From positions 1 through 14,556 of the forward strand of contig URYE01000072.1 of NCBI GenBank assembly GCA_900551945.1: a stretch of DNA of 14,556 nucleotides, in the 5' to 3' direction. Origin of the DNA: an uncultured Eubacterium sp. Its GTDB lineage: Bacteria > Bacillota > Clostridia > Lachnospirales > Lachnospiraceae. Shown in pieces: positions 7,617 to 14,343 of this stretch (position 1 is its first letter; each line of letters starts with the position of its first letter). The position numbers were made by a program, and so were the translations under genes. The notes under the pieces were generated by a model. The model saw only the letters and a list, made by a program, of their open reading frames with translations. It made no database searches and was not told the origin of the DNA.

Positions 7617-7714
7617 AGGGGCTGTCGCAATAAGAAAATCTTCTACAAAATATAGATGTTTATAATAGTCAATTCTATATCTTGTGTATATTTTTATTAA
7701 TGCGACAGCCTTTT
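7617..7714 (+). terminator. Large imperfect palindrome after infB, terminator-like
   Basis: GGCTGTCGCA (7620-7629) pairs perfectly with TGCGACAGCC (7701-7710). Inner arms around ATATAGA and TCTATAT extend the fold across nearly 100 bases. TTTT follows the right arm. Palindromes with GGGCTGTCGCAA-type arms are, from general knowledge, common between genes in Lachnospiraceae. They act as terminators or are small repeat elements. This one may reduce readthrough from infB to rbfA. The short T-run and large loop make it weaker than the rpsO terminator. Confidence 0.55.
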
Positions 7715-7793
7715 ATAATATTTGTATATAATTAATATGTTATTTTTAGAATGACTAATATAAAGTTGATTTATGAAGATAATAAAAATTTTT

Positions 7794-7826
7794 AGAAAGG
7801 AATACTAATATTTAGTAGTAAGATAT
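7794..7826 (+). promoter_or_regulatory. Distant RBS with hairpin before rbfA
   Basis: AGAAAGG (7794-7800) ends 26 bases before the ATG. TACTAA (7803-7808) pairs perfectly with TTAGTA (7812-7817) around the loop TAT. Folding would leave about 11 bases between the site and the start. No comparable ribosome binding site lies nearer to the ATG. Confidence 0.4.
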
Positions 7827-8234
7827 ATGCGTAAAAATAGTGTTAAGAATACTAGAATTAATGGCGAAGTATTAAAGGAATTAAGCAATATAATAAGAAG
7901 TGAAATAAAAGACCCAAGAATTAATCCGATGACATCGGTAGTATCTGTAGAAGTTGCACCAGATTTAAAGACTTGTAAGGCTTATATAAGTGTATTAGGT
8001 GATGAACAGTCACAACAGGATACAATTAAGGGACTTAAGAGTGCAGAAGGTTATATAAGAAGACAGTTGGCAAGAAATATTAATCTTAGAAATACTCCTG
8101 AGATTAAGTTTATTCTTGACCAGTCAATTGAATATGGCGTTAATATGTCAAGACTTATTGACGAAGTAACAAAGCATGACGAAGAAAGTCATGTAAATGA
8201 TGAACAAAGTATTGAAAGTAACGAACAAGAGTAA
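7827..8234 (+). CDS. rbfA: 30S ribosome-binding factor RbfA
   Basis: RbfA binds the 30S subunit near the central pseudoknot of 16S rRNA and is needed for late maturation and cold adaptation. The 135-residue protein has the single KH-like domain: TRINGEVLKELSNIIRSEIKDPR (about 9-31), VSVEVAPDLKTCKAYISVLG (about 39-58) and PEIKFILDQSIEYGVNMSRLIDEV (91-114). A short acidic, polar tail follows. There is no alternative in-frame start before the upstream stop at 7806, so the ATG at 7827 is fixed despite the distant ribosome binding site. It is separated from infB by 261 bases with a terminator-like palindrome. Confidence 0.95.
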   Translation: MRKNSVKNTRINGEVLKELSNIIRSEIKDPRINPMTSVVSVEVAPDLKTCKAYISVLGDEQSQQDTIKGLKSAEGYIRRQLARNINLRNTPEIKFILDQSIEYGVNMSRLIDEVTKHDEESHVNDEQSIESNEQE

Positions 8235-8238
8235 TGTT

Positions 8239-8302
8239 AATACTATCAAGTAAGGGCTTTGCTTATATTAATTAAATAAGTTGAAACTTGCTTGATAGTG
8301 TT
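8239..8302 (+). promoter_or_regulatory. Long inverted repeat between rbfA and nrnA
   Basis: AATACTATCAAGTAAG (8239-8254) pairs with CTTGCTTGATAGTGTT (8287-8302) over 16 positions, the only departures being two G-U pairs. No T-run follows, so it is not an ordinary terminator. Its right arm overlaps the spacer and first base of the -10 of the promoter for nrnA. It could be an operator or an RNA processing stem. Confidence 0.5.
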
Positions 8303-8307
8303 ATAAT
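8281..8307 (+). promoter_or_regulatory. Extended -10 promoter for nrnA-truB
   Basis: TATAAT (8302-8307) is an exact -10, preceded by TGT to form an extended -10. TTGAAA (8281-8286) lies 15 bases upstream, a little close but acceptable with an extended -10. The predicted start is near 8314, about 20 bases before nrnA. Confidence 0.6.
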
Positions 8308-8333
8308 AGGCTTATTTGTAGAAAGGGGCTTTT

Positions 8334-9296
8334 ATGAATATTATTAATGAATTAGAAAATGCAAAAACTGTTGGAATTACTGGACATATACGTCCTGATG
8401 GTGATTGTATAGGCTCAACATTAGGATTGTATAATTATTTAAAGCTTAATATGCCACAGCTTGATGTTGATATTTATCTTGAAAAGCCTTTAGAAGAATT
8501 TTCCTATCTTGCAGGCATTAATGATATAAAGACAGAACCAGATGTTAATAAAAAATATGATGTGTTTGTTGTATTGGATTGTAGTTCAATTGATAGAATA
8601 GAACCATTTATAAGTTGTTATAATAATTCTAAAAAGACAATATGTATAGACCATCATGTAAGTAATTCTGATTTTGCAAATGTTAATCTTGTAGAGCCTA
8701 ATTCAAGTTCAGCTTGTGAGGTATTGTATACAACATTTGACGAAGATAAAGTTGATAAAAATGTGGCAGAATGTATCTATACTGGTATAGTACACGATAC
8801 AGGTGTGTTTAAATATAGCTGTACATCGGCAAGAACAATGACAATTGCTGGAAAGATGATGGAAAAAGGTATTGATTACTCTGATATAATAGACAATAGC
8901 TTTTATAAGAAATCATATATACAAAATCAGATATTAGGCAGAGCATTGCTTGAAAGTGTGCTTTTTTATGATGGCAAATGTATCTTTTCAAGTGTTACAA
9001 AGCATGAAATGGAATTTTATGGTGTAACAGGTAAGGAGTTAGGTGGCATTGTTGAGCAGTTAAGGCTTACAGATGGCGTTGAAGTAGCTATTTTCTTATA
9101 TGAAACAGGTGATGGTGAATATAAGGTAAGTATGCGTTCAAAGAAAGTTATAGATGTAAGCAGTATTGCTGTGCATTTTGGTGGCGGTGGTCACATAAGA
9201 GCAGCAGGCTTTACGGCAAGTGGCACAGTATATGATATAGTTAATGGCATAGGAGCTATGATTGAAGAACAGTATAAGCAATTGAAAGCAGATTAA
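8334..9296 (+). CDS. nrnA: NrnA-like DHH/DHHA1 phosphoesterase
   Basis: The family degrades short oligonucleotides (nanoRNA, pGpG) and in Bacillus and Mycoplasma also dephosphorylates pAp. The 320-residue protein shows the DHH metal-binding motifs GHIRPDGDCIGS (17-28), VVLDCSS (79-85), CIDHHVSN (104-111) and GIVHDTGVFKYS (151-162). The C-terminal DHHA1 domain has the substrate-binding HFGGGGHIRAAGF (281-293). It is full length and has no extra domains. GAAAGGGG sits 5 bases before the ATG. Its place between rbfA and truB is the usual Firmicutes position. The family is sure. Relatives that hydrolyse cyclic dinucleotides (GdpP type) are membrane-bound and much longer, so the oligoribonuclease role is favoured. 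Confidence 0.9.
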   Translation: MNIINELENAKTVGITGHIRPDGDCIGSTLGLYNYLKLNMPQLDVDIYLEKPLEEFSYLAGINDIKTEPDVNKKYDVFVVLDCSSIDRIEPFISCYNNSKKTICIDHHVSNSDFANVNLVEPNSSSACEVLYTTFDEDKVDKNVAECIYTGIVHDTGVFKYSCTSARTMTIAGKMMEKGIDYSDIIDNSFYKKSYIQNQILGRALLESVLFYDGKCIFSSVTKHEMEFYGVTGKELGGIVEQLRLTDGVEVAIFLYETGDGEYKVSMRSKKVIDVSSIAVHFGGGGHIRAAGFTASGTVYDIVNGIGAMIEEQYKQLKAD

Positions 9297-9308
9297 AGGA
9301 TTGTATTT

Positions 9309-10208
9309 ATGAATGGCATTATAAATGTATATAAAGAGCAGGGGTATACATCTCACGATGTTGTTGCAAAGTTAAGAGGTATACTCCACATGAAAAAAAT
9401 AGGTCATACAGGAACACTTGACCCTGACGCTGTTGGAGTTTTACCAGTGTGTATTGGCAGAGCAACTAAGTTGTGTGGAATGATAACAGATTGGGGCAAG
9501 GCTTATGAAGCAGTCATGCTTCTTGGAACTCGTACAGATACACAAGATGTATCAGGAACAGTATTAGAACAAAAAGAAGTAAATGTCACAGAAGTTCAGA
9601 TAATGGATACTATTAATTCATTTGTTGGTGAATATGACCAGATACCACCGATGTATTCTGCGTTAAAGCACAATGGGAAGAAGCTTTATGAGCTTGCAAG
9701 ACAAGGGATTGAAGTTGAAAGAAAAGCAAGAAGAATTAATATATCATCAATTCACGTTAATGAGCTTAATCTGGAAGATAAGGTAAAGACAGTTACATTT
9801 ACAGTTGAATGTTCAAAAGGAACTTATATAAGAACTCTTTGTGAAGATATAGGCAATAAACTAGGTTGTGGTGCGTGTATGCAGTCACTTAAACGTACAA
9901 GAGTTGGGCTTTTTGGGACAGATACAAGTTATACACTTTCTCAGCTTCAAGAACTTGCAGACAATAGTAAAATAGAAGATGTAATAATAGCTGTTGACAA
10001 TATGTTTCCAGATTATCCAAAAGTTACAGTTTGTGAAGGCTTTGACAAGCTTTTATACAATGGCAATAAGTTGCCTGAAAAAGCTATCATAGGGGAAATT
10101 GGTGACAATAAAGAGGTAAGGTTATATAATAATAGTCAAGAATTTATTGGTATATATAAATATGAAAAAGGTGAGTTTATTCCTGTAAAGATATTTTATG
10201 AAAGCTAA
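9309..10208 (+). CDS. truB: tRNA pseudouridine(55) synthase TruB
   Basis: TruB makes pseudouridine at position 55 of the T-loop in tRNA and also acts as a tRNA folding chaperone. The 299-residue protein has the family motif HTGTLDPDAVGVLPVCIG (33-50), with catalytic Asp38. It is followed by TRTDTQDVSG (74-83), IPPMYSALKHNGKKLYELARQG (112-133) and the CSKGTYIRTLCEDIG motif. A C-terminal PUA-like region completes it. AAAGGA overlaps the nrnA stop codon and sits 8 bases before the ATG, so the two genes are probably co-translated. The length is normal and no key residue is missing. Confidence 0.96.
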   Translation: MNGIINVYKEQGYTSHDVVAKLRGILHMKKIGHTGTLDPDAVGVLPVCIGRATKLCGMITDWGKAYEAVMLLGTRTDTQDVSGTVLEQKEVNVTEVQIMDTINSFVGEYDQIPPMYSALKHNGKKLYELARQGIEVERKARRINISSIHVNELNLEDKVKTVTFTVECSKGTYIRTLCEDIGNKLGCGACMQSLKRTRVGLFGTDTSYTLSQLQELADNSKIEDVIIAVDNMFPDYPKVTVCEGFDKLLYNGNKLPEKAIIGEIGDNKEVRLYNNSQEFIGIYKYEKGEFIPVKIFYES

Positions 10209-10223
10209 TATTCAAATGGATAT

Positions 10224-10252
10224 TTGTAATTTGTTTGATAATTGTTTATAAC
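10224..10252 (+). promoter_or_regulatory. Possible promoter upstream of ribF
   Basis: TTGTAA (10224-10229), a 17-base spacer and TATAAC (10247-10252) would start transcription near 10259 and include the hairpin at 10271-10302 in the ribF leader. The match is moderate. A TATAAT at 10369-10374 also exists but lacks a convincing -35. Confidence 0.3.
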
Positions 10253-10270
10253 AATAATAATAGTTGTATA

Positions 10271-10302
10271 TTGTATCATAAGTGGGGCTGCTTTTGATAC
10301 AA
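10271..10302 (+). promoter_or_regulatory. Stable hairpin in the truB-ribF gap
   Basis: TTGTATCATAAG (10271-10282) pairs with CTTTTGATACAA (10291-10302) with a single T-T mismatch around the loop TGGGGCTG. A weak TTTT lies 7 bases later. It may be a terminator for truB or a leader structure of ribF. It does not resemble the FMN riboswitch core. Confidence 0.45.
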
Positions 10303-10397
10303 ACAAGTTTTATTGTAATAGTTAGTAGCTTAATTAATAGTGTTAAATAGGAAAATTTGCTCTAAATATATAATTTGACAGAAATGAAAGGCGGTAC

Positions 10398-11333
10398 TTG
10401 GGGTTAATGAAATACATTCAGGGAGTAGAAGAATTTCGATTGAATGAACCAACTGCTGTAACACTTGGGAAGTTTGATGGAGTTCATATCGGACATCAGA
10501 AGTTGATATCTATTGTTAAAGAGAAAGCAATACAAAATGATGTTCTTTCAGTGGCATTTACTTTTGATAGAATTCCACTTAGTATATGTCCACAAAATTT
10601 TCAACATTTTATAACTACTAATACTGAAAGAAAAAGAATAATGGAAGAATATGGGCTTGATGTAGAAGTTGAGTATCCATTTACAGAAAGGCTTATGAAT
10701 ACTGAGCCAGAAGAATTTATAAAGCATATTATAATTGGCAAGCTTAATGCTAAATATGTTGTTGTTGGAACTGATTACAGATTTGGCAAAAATAGACTAG
10801 GCAATGTTGATATGCTTATTGAAAAAGGTCCTGAATACGGTTTTGAAACGATTGTAGTTGAAAAAGAGAAGTATCAGGAAAGAGAGATAAGTAGTACATA
10901 TGTTAGAGAAGAATTAAAGCTTGGTCATATGGAAACAGCTAACATGTTACTTGGAAGACCATATTCTATATATGGAATTGTTGCAAAAGGTAATCAATTG
11001 GGAAGAACAATTGATATTCCGACTGTTAATATTTATCCATCAGAAAGTAAGCTTCTTCCACCAAATGGAGTCTATGCTTCTGTTACAGAGTTTGATGGCA
11101 AAAAATATTATGGCGTAACAAATGTAGGAACTAAGCCGACAGTAAGTGATGATTTTGAGATAAGTGTTGAAACTAATATCTTTGATTTTGACAGAGATAT
11201 TTATGGAAAAAGTATAAATGTATCTTTAATGCACTTTTTAAGACCGGAGATGAAGTTTGAATCAATAGAGGCACTTCAAAAGCAAATGAAAAGTGATGCT
11301 GAGTTTGCAAGAGATATGTTTATGGTAAAATAA
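10398..11333 (+). CDS. ribF: Bifunctional riboflavin kinase/FAD synthetase
   Basis: RibF phosphorylates riboflavin to FMN and adenylates FMN to FAD. The N-terminal adenylyltransferase domain shows GKFDGVHIGH (24-33), VGTDYRFGK (123-131) and ISSTYVREEL (164-173). The C-terminal kinase domain shows GRPYSIYG (186-193), LGRTIDIPTVN (201-211), NGVYA (223-227) and a GVTNVGTKPTV motif. The total of 311 residues is normal. The start is ambiguous. The TTG at 10398 has AAAGG 6 bases upstream, while the in-frame ATG at 10407 gives the N-terminus usual for relatives but leaves that site 15 bases away. I keep the TTG with moderate confidence. ribF is commonly placed after truB in Firmicutes. Confidence 0.94.
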   Translation: MGLMKYIQGVEEFRLNEPTAVTLGKFDGVHIGHQKLISIVKEKAIQNDVLSVAFTFDRIPLSICPQNFQHFITTNTERKRIMEEYGLDVEVEYPFTERLMNTEPEEFIKHIIIGKLNAKYVVVGTDYRFGKNRLGNVDMLIEKGPEYGFETIVVEKEKYQEREISSTYVREELKLGHMETANMLLGRPYSIYGIVAKGNQLGRTIDIPTVNIYPSESKLLPPNGVYASVTEFDGKKYYGVTNVGTKPTVSDDFEISVETNIFDFDRDIYGKSINVSLMHFLRPEMKFESIEALQKQMKSDAEFARDMFMVK

Positions 11334-11372
11334 AAAATTAAATATATTATAAAACTTAAGTATAAAAATAGC

Positions 11373-11401
11373 TTGCATGTATGATAAATATATGATATAT
11401 T
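11373..11401 (+). promoter_or_regulatory. Extended -10 promoter of rpsO
   Basis: TTGCAT (11373-11378), a 17-base spacer and TATATT (11396-11401) preceded by TGA (extended -10) form a good vegetative promoter. Transcription would start near 11408 and give an 80-base leader. Confidence 0.6.
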
Positions 11402-11412
11402 AATAAAGTATG

Positions 11413-11472
11413 TTAGCCACTATTCAGTATTAGGACACTCCGACCTAATTCTTAGTAGTAGGTGATTAATTG
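11413..11472 (+). promoter_or_regulatory. rpsO leader hairpin, candidate S15 autoregulatory site
   Basis: ATTAGG (11429-11434) pairs with CCTAAT (11444-11449) around the loop ACACTCCGA, and ACTA (11419-11422) can extend it by pairing with TAGT (11453-11456). The structure ends just before the AGGAGG site. S15 represses its own mRNA in many bacteria by binding unrelated leader folds of this size. The fold is visible; binding is inferred. Confidence 0.45.
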
Positions 11473-11488
11473 AAGGAGGATATATACG

Positions 11489-11755
11489 ATGATATCAAAG
11501 GAAAAGAAATCAGAAATTATTGCAACTTATGGAAGAAAGCCTGGAGATACAGGTTCACCAGAAGTTCAGATTGCTATTCTTACAGCTAGAATTGCTGAAC
11601 TTACAGAACATTTAAAGGTTAATCAAAAGGACCATCACTCAAGAAGAGGTCTTCTTAAGATGGTTGGTAAGAGAAGAGCATTACTTGAATACCTTAAGAA
11701 GAACGATATCGAAGGTTACAGAAACCTTATCGCTCGTTTAGGAATTAGAAAGTAA
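11489..11755 (+). CDS. rpsO: 30S ribosomal protein S15
   Basis: S15 binds early to the central domain of 16S rRNA at a three-way junction and nucleates platform assembly. The protein is 88 residues, the standard size, and all-helical. It has recognisable [24 protein letters not shown] and [23 protein letters not shown] segments (the second about 48-70), which contain the rRNA-contacting His, Ser and Arg residues. The strong AAGGAGG 9 bases upstream fits a highly expressed ribosomal gene. It has its own promoter and terminator, so it is expressed as a separate unit although it keeps its usual place before pnp. Confidence 0.98.
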   Translation: MISKEKKSEIIATYGRKPGDTGSPEVQIAILTARIAELTEHLKVNQKDHHSRRGLLKMVGKRRALLEYLKKNDIEGYRNLIARLGIRK

Positions 11756-11767
11756 TTTAACTTATTA

Positions 11768-11803
11768 GGGCGGAGTGTATACACTCCGCCCGTTTGTTTT
11801 TTG
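11768..11803 (+). terminator. Intrinsic terminator of rpsO
   Basis: GGGCGGAGTGTA (11768-11779) is followed directly by its exact complement TACACTCCGCCC (11780-11791) and then the T-rich GTTTGTTTTTT. It is a GC-rich stem of up to 12 pairs with a U-tract, 12 bases after the rpsO stop. It is the clearest terminator in the window. Confidence 0.93.
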
Positions 11804-11818
11804 TATTTTCATAATGGA

Positions 11819-11920
11819 TAAGCCGAGACTGCTGAAATATATATTTTTTGTAATATTGATTTTATATACTTACAAGGACAACGAGCCAAAGTCTGTGTTT
11901 ACACAAAGTCTTAATGGCTG
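11819..11920 (+). ncRNA. Unassigned folded RNA upstream of pnp
   Basis: AGCC-G-AGACT near 11820-11829 can pair with AGTCT-TAAT-GGCT near 11908-11919 to close a domain of about 100 bases. Inside are a TTGTAA/TTACAA stem (about 11849-11875) and a TGTG-TTTA-CACA hairpin (about 11897-11908), giving a three-way-junction layout. It follows the rpsO terminator and precedes the pnp promoter candidate. No convincing promoter of its own was found. I could not match it to a known riboswitch or small RNA. It may be a leader of pnp or a separate short RNA. Confidence 0.35.
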
Positions 11921-11927
11921 AAAATAT

Positions 11928-11942
11928 AGTTTGAGAAACTAT
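11928..11942 (+). promoter_or_regulatory. Short hairpin in the pnp upstream region
   Basis: TAGTTT pairs with AAACTA around the loop GAG, directly after the larger folded domain. It could end that RNA or be part of a PNPase/RNase III target. No T-run follows. Confidence 0.3.
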
Positions 11943-11952
11943 CAGAATTTGT

Positions 11953-11980
11953 TTGTTATAGTTTAATTAAGCTATAAAAT
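11953..11980 (+). promoter_or_regulatory. pnp: Candidate pnp promoter with overlapping inverted repeat
   Basis: TTGTTA (11953-11958), a 16-base spacer and TAAAAT (11975-11980) form a moderate promoter starting near 11987. An inverted repeat with TTATAG (11956-11961) and CTATAA (11972-11977) at its ends fills the spacer and overlaps both boxes, as an operator would. The rest of the gap to pnp shows two similar short direct repeats and no reading frame of note. Confidence 0.4.
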
Positions 11981-12130
11981 GTATATTTCAGTTGTTTCGG
12001 ACCATATTGAAGATAACAGTTATAGTTCAAGTTTTGGACATATCATAAATAAGCATATAAGTTAGACAGATAGATAGGTAAATAATTGCCTAAAGATTAT
12101 AATAAGCCTAAAAGGCAGAATGGAGAATTT

Positions 12131-14215
12131 ATGTTTAAGCAGTATACTATGGAACTTGCTGGCAGAACACTTTGTGTTGATATTGGCAGAGTGTGTGCGC
12201 AGGCTAATGGTGCGGCTTTAATGCACTATGGAGATACAGTTGTGCTTTCAACAGCTACAGCTTCTAAAGAACCAAGAGAAGGGGTTGACTTTTTCCCTTT
12301 AAGTGTTGAATACGAAGAAAAGATGTATTCAGTAGGAAAAATCCCAGGTGGATTTAATAAAAGAGAAGGTAAGGCTTCAGAAAATGCTATCCTTACATCA
12401 AGAGTAATTGATAGACCAATGCGTCCTCTTTTCCCAAAGGATTATAGAAATGACGTTACACTTAACAATATGGTTATGTCAGTTGATACAGAATGTAGAC
12501 CAGAGCTTCTTGCAATGTTAGGTTCAGCTCTTTGTGCTTCTATTTCAGATATTCCATTTGACGGTCCATGTGCTACTACACAGATTGGTCTTATTGATGG
12601 TGAATTTATTGTCAATCCATCACAGAAACAGTGGGCAGAAGGTGATTTACAGCTTACAGTTGCTTCAACAAGCAAGAAGGTTATTATGATTGAAGCTGGT
12701 GCTAATATTGTACCAGAAGATAAGATGCTTGAAGCTATTTATATGGCACATGATATTAACCAGACAATTATTGAATTTTTCAATAAGATTGTTGCAGAAG
12801 TTGGAAAAGAAAAGCATGCTTATGTAAGTTGTGCAGTTCCAGCAGAGATGTTTGAAGCAATGAAGAAGATTGTTACTCCAGAAGAAATGGAAGTTGCTGT
12901 ATTTACAGATGACAAGCAGACTCGTGAAAAGAACATTGATGAAGTAACAGAAAAGATGAAAGAAGCTTTTGCTGATAATGAAGAATGGCTTGCAGTATTA
13001 GGAGAAGCTGTATATCAGTATCAGAAGAAAACTGTTCGTAAGATGATTTTAAAAGACCATAAAAGACCAGATGGTAGAGCTATTGACCAGATAAGACCAC
13101 TTGCAGCAGAGGTTGATATTATTCCTAGAGTTCATGGTTCTGCTATGTTTACAAGAGGACAAACTCAGATTTGTGATGTTGTTACACTTGCACCTTTATC
13201 AGAAGCTCAAAAGATTGATGGACTTGATGAAAATGTTACAACTAAAAGATATATGCACCACTATAACTTCCCATCATACTCAGTTGGTGAAACTAAGCCA
13301 TCAAGAGGTCCTGGACGTAGAGAAATTGGTCATGGTGCATTAGCTGAAAGAGCACTTCTTCCAGTAATTCCATCAGAAAAGGAATTTCCATATAGTATTC
13401 GTGCTGTTTCAGAAACATTTGAATCAAATGGTTCTACATCAATGGCTTCTACTTGTGCTTCATGTATGTCATTAATGGCTGCTGGTGTTCCACTTAAAGC
13501 TATGGTAGCTGGTATTTCATGTGGTCTTGTGACAGGTGATACAGACGATGATTATGTTGTATTAACAGATATTCAAGGTCTTGAAGATTTCTTTGGAGAT
13601 ATGGACTTTAAGGTAACTGGTACTACAGAAGGTATCACAGCTATTCAGATGGATATTAAAATTCATGGTCTTACAAAGCCTATAGTTGAAGAAGCTATAA
13701 GAAGAACTAGACAGGCAAGACTTTTTATTATGGATACATGTATGAAGAAGGCTATTGCACAACCTAGAACACACGTTGGAGAATATGCGCCAAAGATTAT
13801 TCAGACACAGATTGACCCAGCAAAGATTGGTGAAGTTGTTGGTCAACGTGGTAAGGTTATCAATGCTATTATTGAAGAATGTGGTGTTAAGATTGACATT
13901 ACAGACGATGGTTCTGTATCTGTATGTGGCGTAGAGCAGGCCGGCATGGATAAGGCTATGAAGTATATTAAGACTATAGCAGAAGACTTTGAAGAAGGCG
14001 TAATCTACGAAGGTAAGGTTACAAGTATTAAGGAATTTGGTGCATTTGTTGAATTTGCTCCAGGTAAAGAGGGCATGGTTCATATTTCTAAGATATGTAA
14101 TGAAAGAATTAACCATGTTGAAGATGTTCTTACACTTGGTGATGTTGTAAAATGTAAGTGCATGGGCAAGGATAAGATGGGAAGAATTAGCTTTTCTATT
14201 AAAGACGCTCAGTAA
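12131..14215 (+). CDS. pnp: Polyribonucleotide nucleotidyltransferase (PNPase)
   Basis: PNPase degrades RNA 3' to 5' by phosphorolysis, releasing nucleoside diphosphates, and can add tails in reverse. The protein has two RNase PH domains (about 1-215 and 300-540) joined by a helical linker, then a KH domain with VVGQRGKVINAI (GQRG 571-574), and a C-terminal S1 domain (about 615-690). The active-site region GDMDFKVTGTTEG contains Asp490, Asp492 and Lys494, matching the catalytic pattern of the family. FPSYSVGETKPSRGPGRREIGHG is intact. I chose the ATG at 12131 (694 residues) because GGAG precedes it by 5 bases and MFKQYTMELAGRTL is the usual N-terminus. A TTG at 12086 would add 15 unrelated residues. 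It sits after rpsO, as in most bacteria. Confidence 0.96.
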   Translation: MFKQYTMELAGRTLCVDIGRVCAQANGAALMHYGDTVVLSTATASKEPREGVDFFPLSVEYEEKMYSVGKIPGGFNKREGKASENAILTSRVIDRPMRPLFPKDYRNDVTLNNMVMSVDTECRPELLAMLGSALCASISDIPFDGPCATTQIGLIDGEFIVNPSQKQWAEGDLQLTVASTSKKVIMIEAGANIVPEDKMLEAIYMAHDINQTIIEFFNKIVAEVGKEKHAYVSCAVPAEMFEAMKKIVTPEEMEVAVFTDDKQTREKNIDEVTEKMKEAFADNEEWLAVLGEAVYQYQKKTVRKMILKDHKRPDGRAIDQIRPLAAEVDIIPRVHGSAMFTRGQTQICDVVTLAPLSEAQKIDGLDENVTTKRYMHHYNFPSYSVGETKPSRGPGRREIGHGALAERALLPVIPSEKEFPYSIRAVSETFESNGSTSMASTCASCMSLMAAGVPLKAMVAGISCGLVTGDTDDDYVVLTDIQGLEDFFGDMDFKVTGTTEGITAIQMDIKIHGLTKPIVEEAIRRTRQARLFIMDTCMKKAIAQPRTHVGEYAPKIIQTQIDPAKIGEVVGQRGKVINAIIEECGVKIDITDDGSVSVCGVEQAGMDKAMKYIKTIAEDFEEGVIYEGKVTSIKEFGAFVEFAPGKEGMVHISKICNERINHVEDVLTLGDVVKCKCMGKDKMGRISFSIKDAQ

Positions 14216-14223
14216 AAGTCTAA

Positions 14224-14284
14224 TATGAGATTGTAAATGTATTCTAAAAAATATTTTATATATTAGAACACTTGCAATCTCATA
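14224..14284 (+). terminator. Long stem-loop after pnp
   Basis: TATGAGATTGTAAATGT (from 14224) pairs with the region ending in CTTGCAATCTCATA (to 14284), and TTCTAA pairs with TTAGAA further in. This gives about 22 pairs with two G-U pairs and a small bulge around an A/T loop. The downstream T-run is poor (ATATAAAATTTT). It probably defines the pnp mRNA end by terminating or by blocking exonucleases. Confidence 0.6.
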
Positions 14285-14306
14285 CATATAAAATTTTAAT
14301 ATTAAG

Positions 14307-14343
14307 AAAGGAGGAGTCACTTTTTTAAGTGGCGAAAGGCATA
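14307..14343 (+). promoter_or_regulatory. RBS-hairpin-RBS arrangement before the HIT gene
   Basis: A strong AAAGGAGG (14307-14314) is followed by the hairpin GTCACTT-TTTT-AAGTGGC (14316-14333), a second site GAAAGG (14334-14339) and the ATG at 14344. The first site is 29 bases from the ATG in linear distance and about 11 if the hairpin folds. An in-frame GTG at 14329 lies in the hairpin arm. Confidence 0.4.

Noticed and set aside
10209..10397. FMN riboswitch upstream of ribF
   Set aside because: None of the conserved riboswitch core segments is visible; only a simple hairpin is present.
12086..12130. TTG start extending PNPase by 15 residues
   Set aside because: The added residues do not look like PNPase and there is no ribosome binding site, whereas the ATG at 12131 has GGAG and the usual N-terminus.
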